Shown piece after piece: positions 1 to 9,139 of a DNA stretch of 64,000 bases. The first letter of the stretch is position 1. Each line of letters begins with the position of its first letter. Under the pieces are notes generated by a model, which saw only the letters and a program-made list of their open reading frames with translations, did not search any database and had not been told where the DNA came from. The stretch is from Ancylobacter pratisalsi (GTDB lineage Bacteria > Pseudomonadota > Alphaproteobacteria > Rhizobiales > Xanthobacteraceae): positions 4,026,001 through 4,090,000 of the forward strand of contig NZ_CP048630.1 in assembly GCF_010669125.1 (NCBI RefSeq). The letters are read 5' to 3'. A program made the position numbers and the translations under genes.

Positions 1-271
1 AGCGCGCACCGAGATCCGATACAATTCGATCAAAAGACGAAATGCAATTCATCGAAACAAATGATACAACGGTATTATAGTAGCGATATGTCGCTAAGCC
101 GTTGTGTTTCAATCACTTGCACGCCGACGTTGCCGTCGTGAAGTTGCCATGATTCTCAACGCAAGGCTGTTGGCAAACGCGGATCGCCGCCTTCCCGAGG
201 TGATTTGAGGGCTGGCTGTGCGAAATTGACAGCCGGCTTAAGCAGCAACCGTGTGGATATCGGAGGTGGGT
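1..271. other. Left-edge intergenic stretch
   Basis: No convincing coding region. The first ~100 bases are AT-rich compared with the rest of the window and could hold a promoter for a gene outside it. A ribosome binding site GGAGG (262-266) at the right end serves the following flavin reductase gene. Confidence 0.4.
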
Positions 272-796
272 GTGGACGATGCGAACAACCACGGGCCGGT
301 TCATGGGGCTGAGCATCATGTCGAGGCGGGACTTTATCGCGAGGCGATGAGCCGGCTTGTGGCCGCGGTCCACGTGGTTACGACCCGCACGTCCGAGGGG
401 CGGACCGGTTTCACGGCGACAGCCGTCGTCTCGGTCTCCGACAGTCCTCCCACGCTTCTGGTCTGCCTCAACCGGCGCAACCACTCCGCGCCGGCGTTTC
501 GTCGTGCGGGTGTGTTCGCGGTGAACATGCTGGCGGGGGACCAGCAGCCCGTCGCGCTGGGGTTCGGAGGGCGGAATGATCTTGCCGGTGAACAGCGATT
601 CGCCATCGGTCACTGGCATGAAGGTCATCTCGGCATCCCGGTTCTCGCGGGGGCCGTCGTGGTCTTCGAGTGCCGGCTGGTCGAGGCCCGCACAATCGCC
701 ACCCATGACGTGCTGGTTGGCCGCGTGGAGGCCGTCACACTTGGACGGGATGGGCCAAGGCTGGCTTATCTTGGGCGGGAATTCCTCGTCGTCTGA
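272..796 (+). CDS. Flavin reductase family protein (FMN-binding split barrel)
   Basis: Predicted NAD(P)H:flavin oxidoreductase of the HpaC/RutF type, about 174 residues, which would supply reduced FMN or FAD to a separate monooxygenase in the cytoplasm. Family signatures are GFTATAVVSVS near residues 46-56, followed by LLVCLNRRN, then HDVLVGRVEAV near 146-156 and LAYLGREF near the C-terminus. A GTG at 272 is preferred because GGAGG lies five bases upstream; an in-frame GTG at 251 would add seven residues. The gene converges on the yhiN-like gene with a four-base gap. No partner monooxygenase is adjacent; the only HpaB-type enzymes in the window are at the far right end. The natural partner is unknown. 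Confidence 0.85.
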   Translation: MDDANNHGPVHGAEHHVEAGLYREAMSRLVAAVHVVTTRTSEGRTGFTATAVVSVSDSPPTLLVCLNRRNHSAPAFRRAGVFAVNMLAGDQQPVALGFGGRNDLAGEQRFAIGHWHEGHLGIPVLAGAVVVFECRLVEARTIATHDVLVGRVEAVTLGRDGPRLAYLGREFLVV

Positions 797-800
797 TCTT

Positions 801-1991
801 TCAGACGAACTGGCCGGCAACCCAGCCGGAGGACCATGCCCATTGAAAGTTGTAGCCGCCCAGCCAGCCGGTGACGTCGACGACCTCGCCGATAAAGTAG
901 AGCCCGGGAACGCTGCGAGCCTGCATGCTGCGTGAGTCCAGATCGGCAGTATCGACCCCGCCCAGCGTCACCTCCGCTGTGCGGTAGCCTTCCGAGCCGG
1001 CGGGCTTGATCTTCCAGCCATTCACCGCTGCGTCGAGGCGGCGCAACGCCTTGTCAGACAGATCTGCCAGTCGCGCGGGGCCTGTCTCACGTTCGCCGAT
1101 CGCGTGGGCGAGGCGCTTTGGTAGTATCGTCGAGAGCAAGCTCGCGGCCGCCTGCTTGCCATTTGCCGCTCGGGCGTCGCGCAGCTGCGCAAAGACGTCG
1201 AGATGCGGGGCGAGGGCGAGTTCAATCTCGTCACCTTCATGCCAGTAGGACGAGATCTGCAGGATTGCCGGGCCGCTGAGGCCGCGATGGGTGAAGAGCA
1301 GCCCCTCTTCGAACGCGATCCGGCCATGCCGCGCGCGCGCCTCGACCGCAACGCCGGCAAGTGGTGCGAGCCGCTCCAGTAAGGCCGGGTCGAGTGTGAG
1401 CGGCACGAGGCCCGGTCGGGTCGGCACGATATTCAGCCCGAAACGCGACGCGGTATCGTAGCCGAAGCCCGTGGCGCCCATTTTCGGGATCGACTTCCCG
1501 CCGGAGGCGACGACCAGCGAGCGGCAGGCGAGCGAGCCCCGGTCCGTGGTGACGAGAAAGCCGTTGCCCGTTTTCTCGATGTCTCGAATGGAGGTTGAGA
1601 GCCTCAGCTCGGCGCCCACATCGGACAGACCGTCAGTAAGCAGGTCGACGATCTGCCGGGAGGAGCCATCGCAGAAGAGCTGGCCGAGCGTCTTCTCGTG
1701 ATAGGCAATGCCGCGCCGCTCAACCTCGGTGATGAACGCCTGCGCCGGGAAGCGTTTCAGCGCTGAAATGCAAAAGCTGGGATTGGCGGACAGATAGTTG
1801 TGCGGGGACGCATCGCGATTGGTGAAATTGCACCGCCCACCGCCAGAGATGCGGATCTTCTCGCCCGGCGCACGGGCATGATCGATCACGCTCACGCGGC
1901 GTCCACGTCGTCCCGCTTCGATGGCGCACATCATGCCGGCCGCGCCCGCGCCGATGACGACGACGTCGGTTTCTGTCGCAGGCGGGTTCAC
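801..1991 (-). CDS. YhiN/HI0933-family FAD-dependent oxidoreductase
   Basis: Flavoprotein of the HI0933/YhiN family (NAD(P)/FAD-dependent, aminoacetone-oxidase-like), about 396 residues and probably cytosolic; its physiological substrate is not established. The N-terminus carries the Rossmann FAD motif GAGAAG (about residues 14-19), then the family hallmark ISGGGRCNFTN (about 47-57). A C-terminal FAD-contacting stretch includes GEVVDVTGWLGGYNFQWAWS. The chosen start is GTG at 1991, overlapping the stop of the upstream KamA-like gene by four bases (GTGA), which implies translational coupling. An in-frame ATG at 2042 would add 17 residues lying inside the upstream gene and lacking family character. 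Confidence 0.88.
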   Translation of the reverse strand: MNPPATETDVVVIGAGAAGMMCAIEAGRRGRRVSVIDHARAPGEKIRISGGGRCNFTNRDASPHNYLSANPSFCISALKRFPAQAFITEVERRGIAYHEKTLGQLFCDGSSRQIVDLLTDGLSDVGAELRLSTSIRDIEKTGNGFLVTTDRGSLACRSLVVASGGKSIPKMGATGFGYDTASRFGLNIVPTRPGLVPLTLDPALLERLAPLAGVAVEARARHGRIAFEEGLLFTHRGLSGPAILQISSYWHEGDEIELALAPHLDVFAQLRDARAANGKQAAASLLSTILPKRLAHAIGERETGPARLADLSDKALRRLDAAVNGWKIKPAGSEGYRTAEVTLGGVDTADLDSRSMQARSVPGLYFIGEVVDVTGWLGGYNFQWAWSSGWVAGQFV

Positions 1992-3067
1992 GTCGCCTCG
2001 CCATACGAATGCACGCCGCCGCAGTAATCCGTGACGTGCCATCCGTCGGGGGTGGGTTCCAGATATGATGAGCTGATTGGCACCTTGCCGTGGCCGCCGG
2101 GAATGTCGAGCACGTAGGTCGGCAGGGCGATCCCCGACAGCCTGCCGCGCAAGGCTCGCATAAGCTCCTGGCCGCGGGCGATGGGCAGGCGAAAATGCGC
2201 CGTGCCGGGTGCAAGATCAGGGTGGTGCAGGTAGTACGGCTTCACCCGGCACTCGACGAAGGTGCGGAACAGGTCGGCAAGCGTGGTGGCCTCGTCGTTC
2301 ACGCCGGCGAGAAGAACGGTCTGGCCTAACAACACGATACCCGCATCCGCAATGTGGGCGAGGGCAGCGCGGGCTTCGGGTCCGAACTCGCGCGCATGAT
2401 TGGCGTGGACCGCAACATAAGTGGTCGCGCCATCCACACGCAGTGCCTCGATCAATGCCGGCGTCACCCGTTCCGGCGCGGCGATCGGTACGCGGGTATG
2501 GAAGCGGATGATCTTCACATGCTCGATGGCGGCCAAGCGCGCCATCAGCGCTGCGAGGCGGCGTGGTGCGACCACCAGGGGATCGCCCCCGGTTAGGATC
2601 ACCTCCCAGATATCCGGGTGTCCGGCGATATAGGCCAGGGCGGTTTCGAGGGCGTCGTCCGAGAGATTGCTCTGCGCGCCCGGTCCCACCATCTCGCGCC
2701 GGAAGCAGAAGCGGCAGTAGACGGCGCACACGCCCACCAGCTTCAGCAGCACCCGGTCCGGGTAGCGATGGACGATGCCGGGCACGGGGCTATGCGCCTC
2801 GTCGCCTATCGGGTCCGTAAGCTCCCGAGGATGGGTGTCCAACTCGCGCACATCCGGCAGGAATTGCCGGCCGATCGGATCTTCCGGGTTCGTCGGATCG
2901 ATCAGGCCGGCGAGCGTCGGAGTGACCGCGATGGCATAGCGATCCGCGACGGCTTCAAGACCCTCATGCCCGACCAGCAGGCCGGCATCGGCCAGCTCCT
3001 CCACGCCACGCAGCGTTCGGGGCGGGAGGGGAAGCGTCGGGGCGGACCGTTGGCGGATGGCACTCAT
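1988..3067 (-). CDS. Lysine 2,3-aminomutase-like radical SAM protein (KamA/EpmB family)
   Basis: Radical SAM and PLP enzyme of the KamA/EpmB family, about 359 residues. The [4Fe-4S]-SAM motif CAVYCRFC supplies three cysteines near residues 114, 118 and 121. The motif PGGHGKVP near the C-terminus holds the lysine expected to bind PLP. The family interconverts alpha- and beta-lysine, or in EpmB makes the beta-lysine used on elongation factor P. No epmA or efp gene is in the window, so the role is open. The ATG at 3067 has AAGGA five bases upstream; an in-frame ATG at 3103 would add 12 residues. The gene is divergent from the XdhC operon and overlaps the YhiN-like gene downstream. Confidence 0.85.
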   Translation of the reverse strand: MSAIRQRSAPTLPLPPRTLRGVEELADAGLLVGHEGLEAVADRYAIAVTPTLAGLIDPTNPEDPIGRQFLPDVRELDTHPRELTDPIGDEAHSPVPGIVHRYPDRVLLKLVGVCAVYCRFCFRREMVGPGAQSNLSDDALETALAYIAGHPDIWEVILTGGDPLVVAPRRLAALMARLAAIEHVKIIRFHTRVPIAAPERVTPALIEALRVDGATTYVAVHANHAREFGPEARAALAHIADAGIVLLGQTVLLAGVNDEATTLADLFRTFVECRVKPYYLHHPDLAPGTAHFRLPIARGQELMRALRGRLSGIALPTYVLDIPGGHGKVPISSSYLEPTPDGWHVTDYCGGVHSYGEAT

Positions 3068-3172
3068 GGCCGTCCTTTTGATAGCATCCGTCTTTATGGG
3101 CAAGGTGCTGCATGCTGCGCTGCGCTATATTCGCTCGCGTACGACCCATTCGACAGGCTACCGGAGACTCTG

Positions 3173-3495
<323 letters not shown>

Positions 3496-3496
<1 letters not shown>

Positions 3497-4197
3497 TGGA
3501 CCTCGCCGTTCTCGAACGTCTGAATGCCGAGCGCGCCGCCCGTCGCGCCACGATACTGGTCACCGAGCTTGGTAGCGGGCGGCAAAGAATGGTCACTCCG
3601 CTCGACGTGGCCGCCGATCCGCTTGCCGACCGTCTTGCCGAAGGATTTCGCACCGGACGCAGCGCGCTGGTGGAGGTGGGCGATGACAAGGTGTTCCTGA
3701 CCGTTCAGGTGCCTTCGCCACGACTGGTTATCGCGGGCGCTGTTCATATTTCGCAGGCGCTGGTTCCGATGGCCAAGAGCGCAGGATTTGATGTGACCAT
3801 CATCGATCCACGTACGGCTTTTGCCACGCCCGAGCGTTTCCCGCAGGTCGATCTGCGGGCCGAATGGCCGGACATCGTGCTGCCCGCCCTTGCACTCGAC
3901 CCCTTCACCGCGGTTGCCGCCTTGACGCATGACCCGAAGATCGACGATGCCGTTCTTGTCGACGCGCTGGCGAGGGATTGCTTCTACGTCGGCGCACTGG
4001 GCTCGCGCCGCACCCACGCCGCGCGTGTTGAGCGGCTTGTCGAAAGGGGTGTCACGCGGGAGAAGCTGGCGCGTCTGCACGCCCCGATTGGTCTCGACAT
4101 CGGGGCGGTGAGCCCTTCCGAAATCGCGGTATCGATTCTTGCCGAGGTCATCGGCGTGCTTCGGCGCCGCCCGGTCGCAACGGAGCGGACAGGTTGA
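3496..4197 (+). CDS. XdhC-family protein, C-terminal Rossmann half
   Basis: Protein of 233 residues with the C-terminal XdhC Rossmann domain. A short N-terminal region resembles the end of the XdhC_CoxI domain, followed by the nucleotide-binding stretch LVIAGAVHISQALVPMAK near residues 77-94 and the acidic end IIDPR. FYVGALGSRRTHAAR is the usual second family motif. With the preceding gene it forms the equivalent of a full XdhC, which delivers sulfurated cofactor to molybdenum hydroxylases. It overlaps both neighbours: its ATG sits in the upstream stop, and its TGA sits in the TTG start of the next gene (TTGA). No hydroxylase subunits are nearby. Confidence 0.87.
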
Positions 4198-5858
4198 AAT
4201 TCGGGCGTATTGCCGCCGCCGAGGCGGAAGGTGCGGTCAATGTGCACGGGTTGCGGTTGCCCGGGCTGGCCCTGAAGAAGGGCGCGGTGATCGATCGACG
4301 CACGGTCGAGGCGCTTGGCGCGGCGGGCATTGAGAACCTGGTCGTGGCACGGCTGGAACCGGGCGATGTTGGCGAGAACGAAGCCGCGACGCTGATCGCC
4401 GCGGCGATCGCCGGGAACGACGTGCAGGTGGAGCGGGCATTTACCGGGCGGGTCAATCTTCGCGCGGAAGCTTCTGGCCTGCTGGTTGTCGACCGAGCCG
4501 GCGTCGATGCCTTCAACCACATTGACGAGGCGGTGACGCTCGCCACCTTGCCGGCGTTCCATCCGGTCGACGTCGGCACGATGGTCGCGACGGTCAAGAT
4601 CATTCCCTTCGCTGTACCTGCCCGGGCCATGGAGCGTATCCGCGACACCTTTCGACCCATGGTACGCGTCGCGCCCTACCGGCTTGATCGGGTGGCGGTG
4701 ATCTGCACCAAGTTGCCGGGTTTCGCTGAAAAGGTCGTATCGGCCACCCTGCGCACGACGGCGGCCCGGCTTTCGTCCGCCGGCGCGCGGATCGTCAGCG
4801 AAGAGAGCGTCCGCCATGACGAAATGGAGGTCGCGTCCGCGCTCCGCCGCGCGTCGGCCAGCGGCGCACAGATCGCACTCGTATTCGGTGCCTCGGCGAT
4901 AGCTGACCGGGCTGATGTGATCCCTGCGGCGATTGAGGCGGTGGGAGGGCGCGTCGAGCATTTCGGGATGCCAGTCGATCCGGGCAACCTGCTGCTGCTC
5001 GGCCGCATCGGCTCCATGCCGGTGCTCGGCGCACCGGGGTGTGCCCGTAGCCCGAAGGAGAACGGCTTCGATTGGGTGCTTCGTCGGTTGCTGGCCGGCC
5101 TTGACGTGACGTCGCCGGACATCATGTCGATGGGAGTTGGAGGTCTGCTCATGGAAATTCCCTCACGCCCGCAACCTCGCGAGAAGACATCCGCCGGGAA
5201 GGATGGTGTCGGTGTGGTCGTGCTCGCGGCGGGGCGAGGCACACGCATGCCTCAGTCCTACAAGCTGACCGCGACCATCGGCGGGGAGGCCTTGGTGAGG
5301 CGTGTCGTTCGCGCGGCACTCGCTTCGCGGCAGCGCCCGGTTGTCGTTGTTACCGGTCATGAGGCCGAGCAGGTGAGGCAGGCGCTTTCCGGCCTTGATA
5401 TCAAGTTCGTCCATAATCCCGACTTTGCCGAGGGGCTGTCGACCTCGCTCAAAGCTGGCATCATGGCGCTCCAGCCGGAGGCCGCCGGCGCCGTGGTCAT
5501 GCTCGCGGATATGCCGAAAGTCGGCGCTCCCCTCGTCGATCGCCTTGCGGAGGCGCTCGCTCCGGAGACGGGCGGGTTGATCGCCGTGCCGGTTGCTGAC
5601 GGGAGGCGCGGCAACCCTGTCGCCTGGTCACGTCGCCTGTTTCCGGAATTGATTGCGCTGAGCGGCGATATCGGGGCGCGCCATCTCATCGCGGAAAACC
5701 CCGAGGCGGTGGTCGAGGTGCCGGTCGAAGGAGACGCAGCGTTCGTCGATGTCGATACGCGGGAGCAACTGGAAGCGCTGGAGATTCACGAGATCGCAGC
5801 GGGTGCCGACGTCGACGCCCGGGCGGCGCTCGATGCCATGAAGGCCGAGGACGCTTGA
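4194..5858 (+). CDS. Molybdopterin-binding / MocA-like nucleotidyltransferase fusion
   Basis: Two-domain protein of 554 residues. Residues 1 to about 320 resemble MoeA/MogA-type molybdopterin-binding proteins (for example LVFGASAIADRADVIP near 229-244). From about residue 338 a nucleotidyltransferase domain of the MobA/MocA type begins with VVVLAAGRGTRM and later shows VVMLADMP, the expected metal-binding acidic site. MocA attaches CTP to molybdopterin to give the cytosine dinucleotide cofactor, so the protein probably completes the cofactor that the XdhC pair inserts. Translation starts at TTG 4194, overlapping the XdhC stop. The usual lysine region after GRGTRM reads PQSYKLTATIGG, somewhat off the common pattern. 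Confidence 0.85.
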   Translation: MKFGRIAAAEAEGAVNVHGLRLPGLALKKGAVIDRRTVEALGAAGIENLVVARLEPGDVGENEAATLIAAAIAGNDVQVERAFTGRVNLRAEASGLLVVDRAGVDAFNHIDEAVTLATLPAFHPVDVGTMVATVKIIPFAVPARAMERIRDTFRPMVRVAPYRLDRVAVICTKLPGFAEKVVSATLRTTAARLSSAGARIVSEESVRHDEMEVASALRRASASGAQIALVFGASAIADRADVIPAAIEAVGGRVEHFGMPVDPGNLLLLGRIGSMPVLGAPGCARSPKENGFDWVLRRLLAGLDVTSPDIMSMGVGGLLMEIPSRPQPREKTSAGKDGVGVVVLAAGRGTRMPQSYKLTATIGGEALVRRVVRAALASRQRPVVVVTGHEAEQVRQALSGLDIKFVHNPDFAEGLSTSLKAGIMALQPEAAGAVVMLADMPKVGAPLVDRLAEALAPETGGLIAVPVADGRRGNPVAWSRRLFPELIALSGDIGARHLIAENPEAVVEVPVEGDAAFVDVDTREQLEALEIHEIAAGADVDARAALDAMKAEDA

Positions 5859-5911
5859 GGCCGCACGTGGTCGCATCCAGGCCAGTGTCCCTATCCGACG
5901 CGCATGCTCCG

Positions 5912-6712
5912 CTAGAAGGGCGCGTAGAGCGACAGGCTCGCATAGGGACCATCGTCGCTGTCGCTGCTCCAGCGCCATCCGCCGCTGGCGCGCCACTGTC
6001 GGCCGGGCAGGGGTGCCGCAATGAACAGGCCCGCGCGTGCATCCTGGGAGAGCCAGTCGGTCGAGGCACCGACCTCGGTGCCGAGATCGAACAGTTCGTG
6101 GACATGCCGGCCGGCCGTGCCGCGAATGAACGCCCTGCCATCGGCCGTTGACCCGCCGATGGTTCCTGTGAATGTCCAGTGAGGGTCGTAGCTACAGTAC
6201 CATTCTGCGAGTGCCTTCGCGCCGACTGCCGTGCCCTGTTCGCGATTCAACGGGTCGGGCTGATCGAGAAGGTTCTGGGTGACATTGACCCCGCCATACA
6301 CCGCGAGCGCATGGGGCCCGCGCAGGAACTGCCAGCCGACAAGCAGTTCGCCTTCTGTCTTGTTGACCGTGTTCCAGCCGCCCGCCACGTCGGGGGTTCT
6401 GTAGCGGTACTGGCCACCACCTCCCTGCAGGCGGATGCGTAGCCCTTCCTGATCCATCAGGCCGGAAGGCGACCAGGCAGCTCCGGCCCAGCCATAGACG
6501 TTGTCTCGGGCGACATCGACGCCGGAGTAGAAGTACAACCTGTCGGTGAAGGCGTTGGGTGGCGTCTTGTCGATGCCAACATCTCCGCCCATTGCTGCCC
6601 GGACACTGAGAGCAAGCAAGGTGCCAGACGTAAGACATGATGCGGCAAACCCCGACAACCCGGCCGCCCCCCAGCCCCGTTGAATATCGAAAGTTCGCGC
6701 CCTTGGGCGCAC
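5912..6712 (-). CDS. bcsS: BcsS-type cellulose-biosynthesis-associated outer-membrane protein
   Basis: Protein of about 266 residues resembling the alphaproteobacterial BcsS family, predicted to form an outer-membrane beta structure. The N-terminus is basic, then hydrophobic (FAASCLTSGTLLALSVRAA), consistent with a signal peptide. Short amphipathic strands rich in aromatic residues and glycine follow (LYFYSGVDVARDNVYGWAGA, YASLSLYAPF at the end). The C-terminal phenylalanine is typical of outer-membrane barrels. The start is a GTG with a weak upstream binding site, so the true start may be internal. No other cellulose genes lie in the window, so this is an orphan copy here. It converges on the molybdenum operon. 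Confidence 0.7.
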   Translation of the reverse strand: MRPRARTFDIQRGWGAAGLSGFAASCLTSGTLLALSVRAAMGGDVGIDKTPPNAFTDRLYFYSGVDVARDNVYGWAGAAWSPSGLMDQEGLRIRLQGGGGQYRYRTPDVAGGWNTVNKTEGELLVGWQFLRGPHALAVYGGVNVTQNLLDQPDPLNREQGTAVGAKALAEWYCSYDPHWTFTGTIGGSTADGRAFIRGTAGRHVHELFDLGTEVGASTDWLSQDARAGLFIAAPLPGRQWRASGGWRWSSDSDDGPYASLSLYAPF

Positions 6713-6819
6713 AACTCATCCGAGCATTTCGGGTGGGTTGTGCTCAATCAATCGAGGATTGAAATGTTCGCGCCTATGGTTGTGCGTGCGTGCCAATTTG
6801 TCGCATTGGGCCGTCGAGA

Positions 6820-7272
6820 TCACACCGGAGGCGCCGCAAGGTGCTGGATTGGAACGCCAATCCTCTCGCAGATGAGTTCGGCGATGATCTGCCTGTGGCA
6901 GTGTTCCGGGTGGCGCTCATAGCAGAGGAGGCACACAGGACGCCCGGTGGCGACAAGGCGGCTGAGTTCGTCGAGCTGGTCCTGCGCGGTTGGCGTCGCA
7001 ATATGCTCGGCAAAAATGCGCCGCATCTCTTCATGTCGGCCGGCTCGGGCGGCTTGGCGACCCTCCGCCGGCGTTCCAAGGCCGCGCAGATGGAGATAGC
7101 CCATGCCACGACTGGCGACGCCGGCGGACAGCAGGCTCTTGGAGAATCCGGCGCGCCGGGATGAAGCAACAGCTCGTACGTCGACCAGAAGTCCGACACC
7201 GGCATCGGCGAGTGTGTCGAGCACGGAGGACGCTGAAACCTGTTCGTAGCCAATCGTGAAGAGCGGCGGCAT
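6820..7272 (-). CDS. DUF488 family protein
   Basis: A 150-residue protein of the DUF488 family, whose function is not established. It begins with LFTIGYEQVSASSVLDTLAD, the usual family opening (IGY followed by a helix). It carries LLVDVRAVASSRRAGFSK near residues 28-45 and ends with the family motif CLLCYERHPEHCHR near 113-126, whose Cys and His residues suggest a metal or redox site. The ATG at 7272 follows a purine-rich GTGAGG. It is a single minus-strand gene between bcsS and an empty stretch, so the context gives no clue to its role. Confidence 0.85.
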   Translation of the reverse strand: MPPLFTIGYEQVSASSVLDTLADAGVGLLVDVRAVASSRRAGFSKSLLSAGVASRGMGYLHLRGLGTPAEGRQAARAGRHEEMRRIFAEHIATPTAQDQLDELSRLVATGRPVCLLCYERHPEHCHRQIIAELICERIGVPIQHLAAPPV

Positions 7273-7604
7273 CGGTCGGGCCTCACATTAAAGGCCGCCG
7301 CCGCGCCTCGACGGGGCCGCGCTGCCTTCTTTTTTGTCGATTGTCCCCGGAGCGGAAACGCCGAGTCAACAGCCGTGGGCGGGTGGCCGTTGAAGTTATC
7401 GAGCACAGCCCCGGTCATGATAACGATCGCACATTGCGGCTAGCAGCACGGTGCCATCGGCGCGCGGCGGACAACAGCCTAATGCTCGGAACAGCCAGAG
7501 ACTGGCTGCCACGCACGTTTCTCGAGCCCAGAACTCGGATGCCCCGCTCCGGTATGAGATCGCTCGGCGTCTGAATGAACCAGCGTGAGGAAATTGCGGA
7601 ACGC
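7273..7604. other. Stretch of ~330 bases without a recognised gene
   Basis: Frames are open on both strands, but their translations are rich in Arg, Pro and Ser and show no family features. I see no clear terminator, RNA gene or repeat. It may contain the terminator of the minus-strand TRAP operon and the promoter of the DUF488 gene. Confidence 0.4.
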
Positions 7605-7772
7605 TCAGGATGCCCCTTTGCCGCGATGGGTGTCGAACATGTCGTACCCGGCGCAGAGCAGCGTGACAGCGACCCACACAGCCAGGTCGACGCGAGGTAC
7701 CCAGATCACGAGTATCGAGAGAAACGCGGCAAGTGCCGCGAAGGCAAGCAGAGCCATCAGCCGGTCGATCAT
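7605..7772 (-). CDS. Small membrane protein at the end of the TRAP-amidase operon
   Basis: A 55-residue reading frame. It starts MIDRLMALLA, continues with a strongly hydrophobic segment (FAALAAFLSILVIW), then a second one (LAVWVAVTLLCAGY), and ends with a short polar tail DMFDTHRGKGAS. Two transmembrane helices are predicted. Its ATG overlaps the stop of the amidase gene by four bases (ATGA, 7769-7772), which strongly supports translation as the last cistron of the operon. No family is recognised. It could be an accessory or stabilising subunit of the transporter or simply a coupled orphan; the assignment as a real gene rests on the overlap and the membrane pattern. Confidence 0.65.
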   Translation of the reverse strand: MIDRLMALLAFAALAAFLSILVIWVPRVDLAVWVAVTLLCAGYDMFDTHRGKGAS

Positions 7773-9139
7773 GAGGCTTCTCCCTCGGTTGCGGCAACGC
7801 GCTCCATAAGCCAGAGTGCGGCGCGCAGAAGCCTGCCATCATCGCCGCGGCGGCCCACGAGCTGCACGCCCATCGGCAGACCGTCGACCTGCAGCACCGG
7901 AAGGGTGACGGCAGGCACGCCGAGCAGCGTCCAGAGCGAATTGAAGACGGCGTCGCCTGTGCTCTCAATGCCGAGAGGTGCTGGGCCGGGGGCTGCCGCA
8001 GTGAGGATCACGTCGCAGCGATTGAAGACCTCGGAGAGACCGGCATAGAGCACGTCCGGCCAGTCGAGAGCGGCTATGTAGTCCCGCGCGGGAATAGCCT
8101 TGCCGGCGTCGATCGCGGTTCGAAGCTCTTCCGACAGCAGATCGCGGCCGCGGCGTTCATAGGTGTGGTAGCACTTCGCCATCTCGGCCAGATAGATCCG
8201 CCCATGCGCGGCTCGTGCGCCATCGAAGGCCACTGGCAGGTCCACTTCAAAGCACTGCTGGCCAAGAAACTCGGCAATTTCAGCCAGCGCGTCCTGTGTC
8301 TCCTGCGTGGCCATCTCCCAGTTGGGGGGCTTTACGAAGGCGAAGACCGGCGGCAGGGGAGGCGATGTGCTGGCCGTCTCCAGCAGTCGTGGCGCAGGTG
8401 CCAGGCTGGTCGCTCGGTCGTTCTGGTCGTGACCAAAGATCACGTCGGCGATGAGCGCGACGTCGCGGACCGTGCGCGCAAAAACGCCGACCGTGTCGAG
8501 ACTGGGGCTCTGGGCAAGGATGCCTGTTCGCGGAATCGCGCCAAAGGTCGGCTTAAAGCCCACGGTGCCGCAGAAGGCGGCCGGGCGGATCAAGGAGCCG
8601 CCCGTCTGGGTGCCGATGGACAGCGGCACCTGGCCCGCCGCTACCGCCGCGGCCGAACCAGACGACGAGCCGCCGGGAGTGTGCTCCGGGTTGACCGGGT
8701 TGCGGGTTGGTCCCGGATGCAGATAGGCGAGCTCGGTGATTGCCGTCTTGCCCATGATAACAGCCCCCGCCGCCTTCAGCTTGGCGGCGACGAACGAGTC
8801 ATGTTCCGGCATGCGTCCTTCGTCGAGGGAGGTGCCGTTCGCCGTCGGGATCTTGACTGCGTCGATGATGTCCTTCAGGCCCACCGGTACGCCGTGCAAC
8901 GGTCCGATCGGTCGGCCGGTGCCGCGATAGGCATCAAGCGAGCGAGCCTGAGCCCGCGCATGGTCGGGATCAAACCACGCCCAGGCGTGGATGTCCGGCT
9001 CGGTCGCGTTGATGCGCGCGATATAGGCTTCGGTCACTTCTTCGGCTCGTAGAGCGCCGGAGGCGATGCGGTCGCGCTGGTCGACTGCGCTGAGGCTGAT
9101 GATCGCCTCTGCGCCGCGGAAGGCTGGTTTTGCTGTCAT
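7769..9139 (-). CDS. Amidase signature family hydrolase
   Basis: Protein of 456 residues of the amidase-signature family, which cleaves carboxamides through a Ser-cisSer-Lys triad in the cytoplasm. The pieces are visible: Lys89 in GVPVGLKD, the GGSSSGSAAAV segment at 156-166 holding the cis-serine, and Ser182 in TQTGGSLIRP as nucleophile. The start overlaps the stop of the TRAP large permease by four bases, and the gene is followed by an overlapping small membrane protein. This placement suggests the TRAP system imports an amide, or an acid carrying an amide, which this enzyme then hydrolyses. The substrate cannot be read from sequence; relatives include aryl-acylamidases, GatA-like enzymes and allophanate hydrolases. 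Confidence 0.9.
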   Translation of the reverse strand: MTAKPAFRGAEAIISLSAVDQRDRIASGALRAEEVTEAYIARINATEPDIHAWAWFDPDHARAQARSLDAYRGTGRPIGPLHGVPVGLKDIIDAVKIPTANGTSLDEGRMPEHDSFVAAKLKAAGAVIMGKTAITELAYLHPGPTRNPVNPEHTPGGSSSGSAAAVAAGQVPLSIGTQTGGSLIRPAAFCGTVGFKPTFGAIPRTGILAQSPSLDTVGVFARTVRDVALIADVIFGHDQNDRATSLAPAPRLLETASTSPPLPPVFAFVKPPNWEMATQETQDALAEIAEFLGQQCFEVDLPVAFDGARAAHGRIYLAEMAKCYHTYERRGRDLLSEELRTAIDAGKAIPARDYIAALDWPDVLYAGLSEVFNRCDVILTAAAPGPAPLGIESTGDAVFNSLWTLLGVPAVTLPVLQVDGLPMGVQLVGRRGDDGRLLRAALWLMERVAATEGEAS

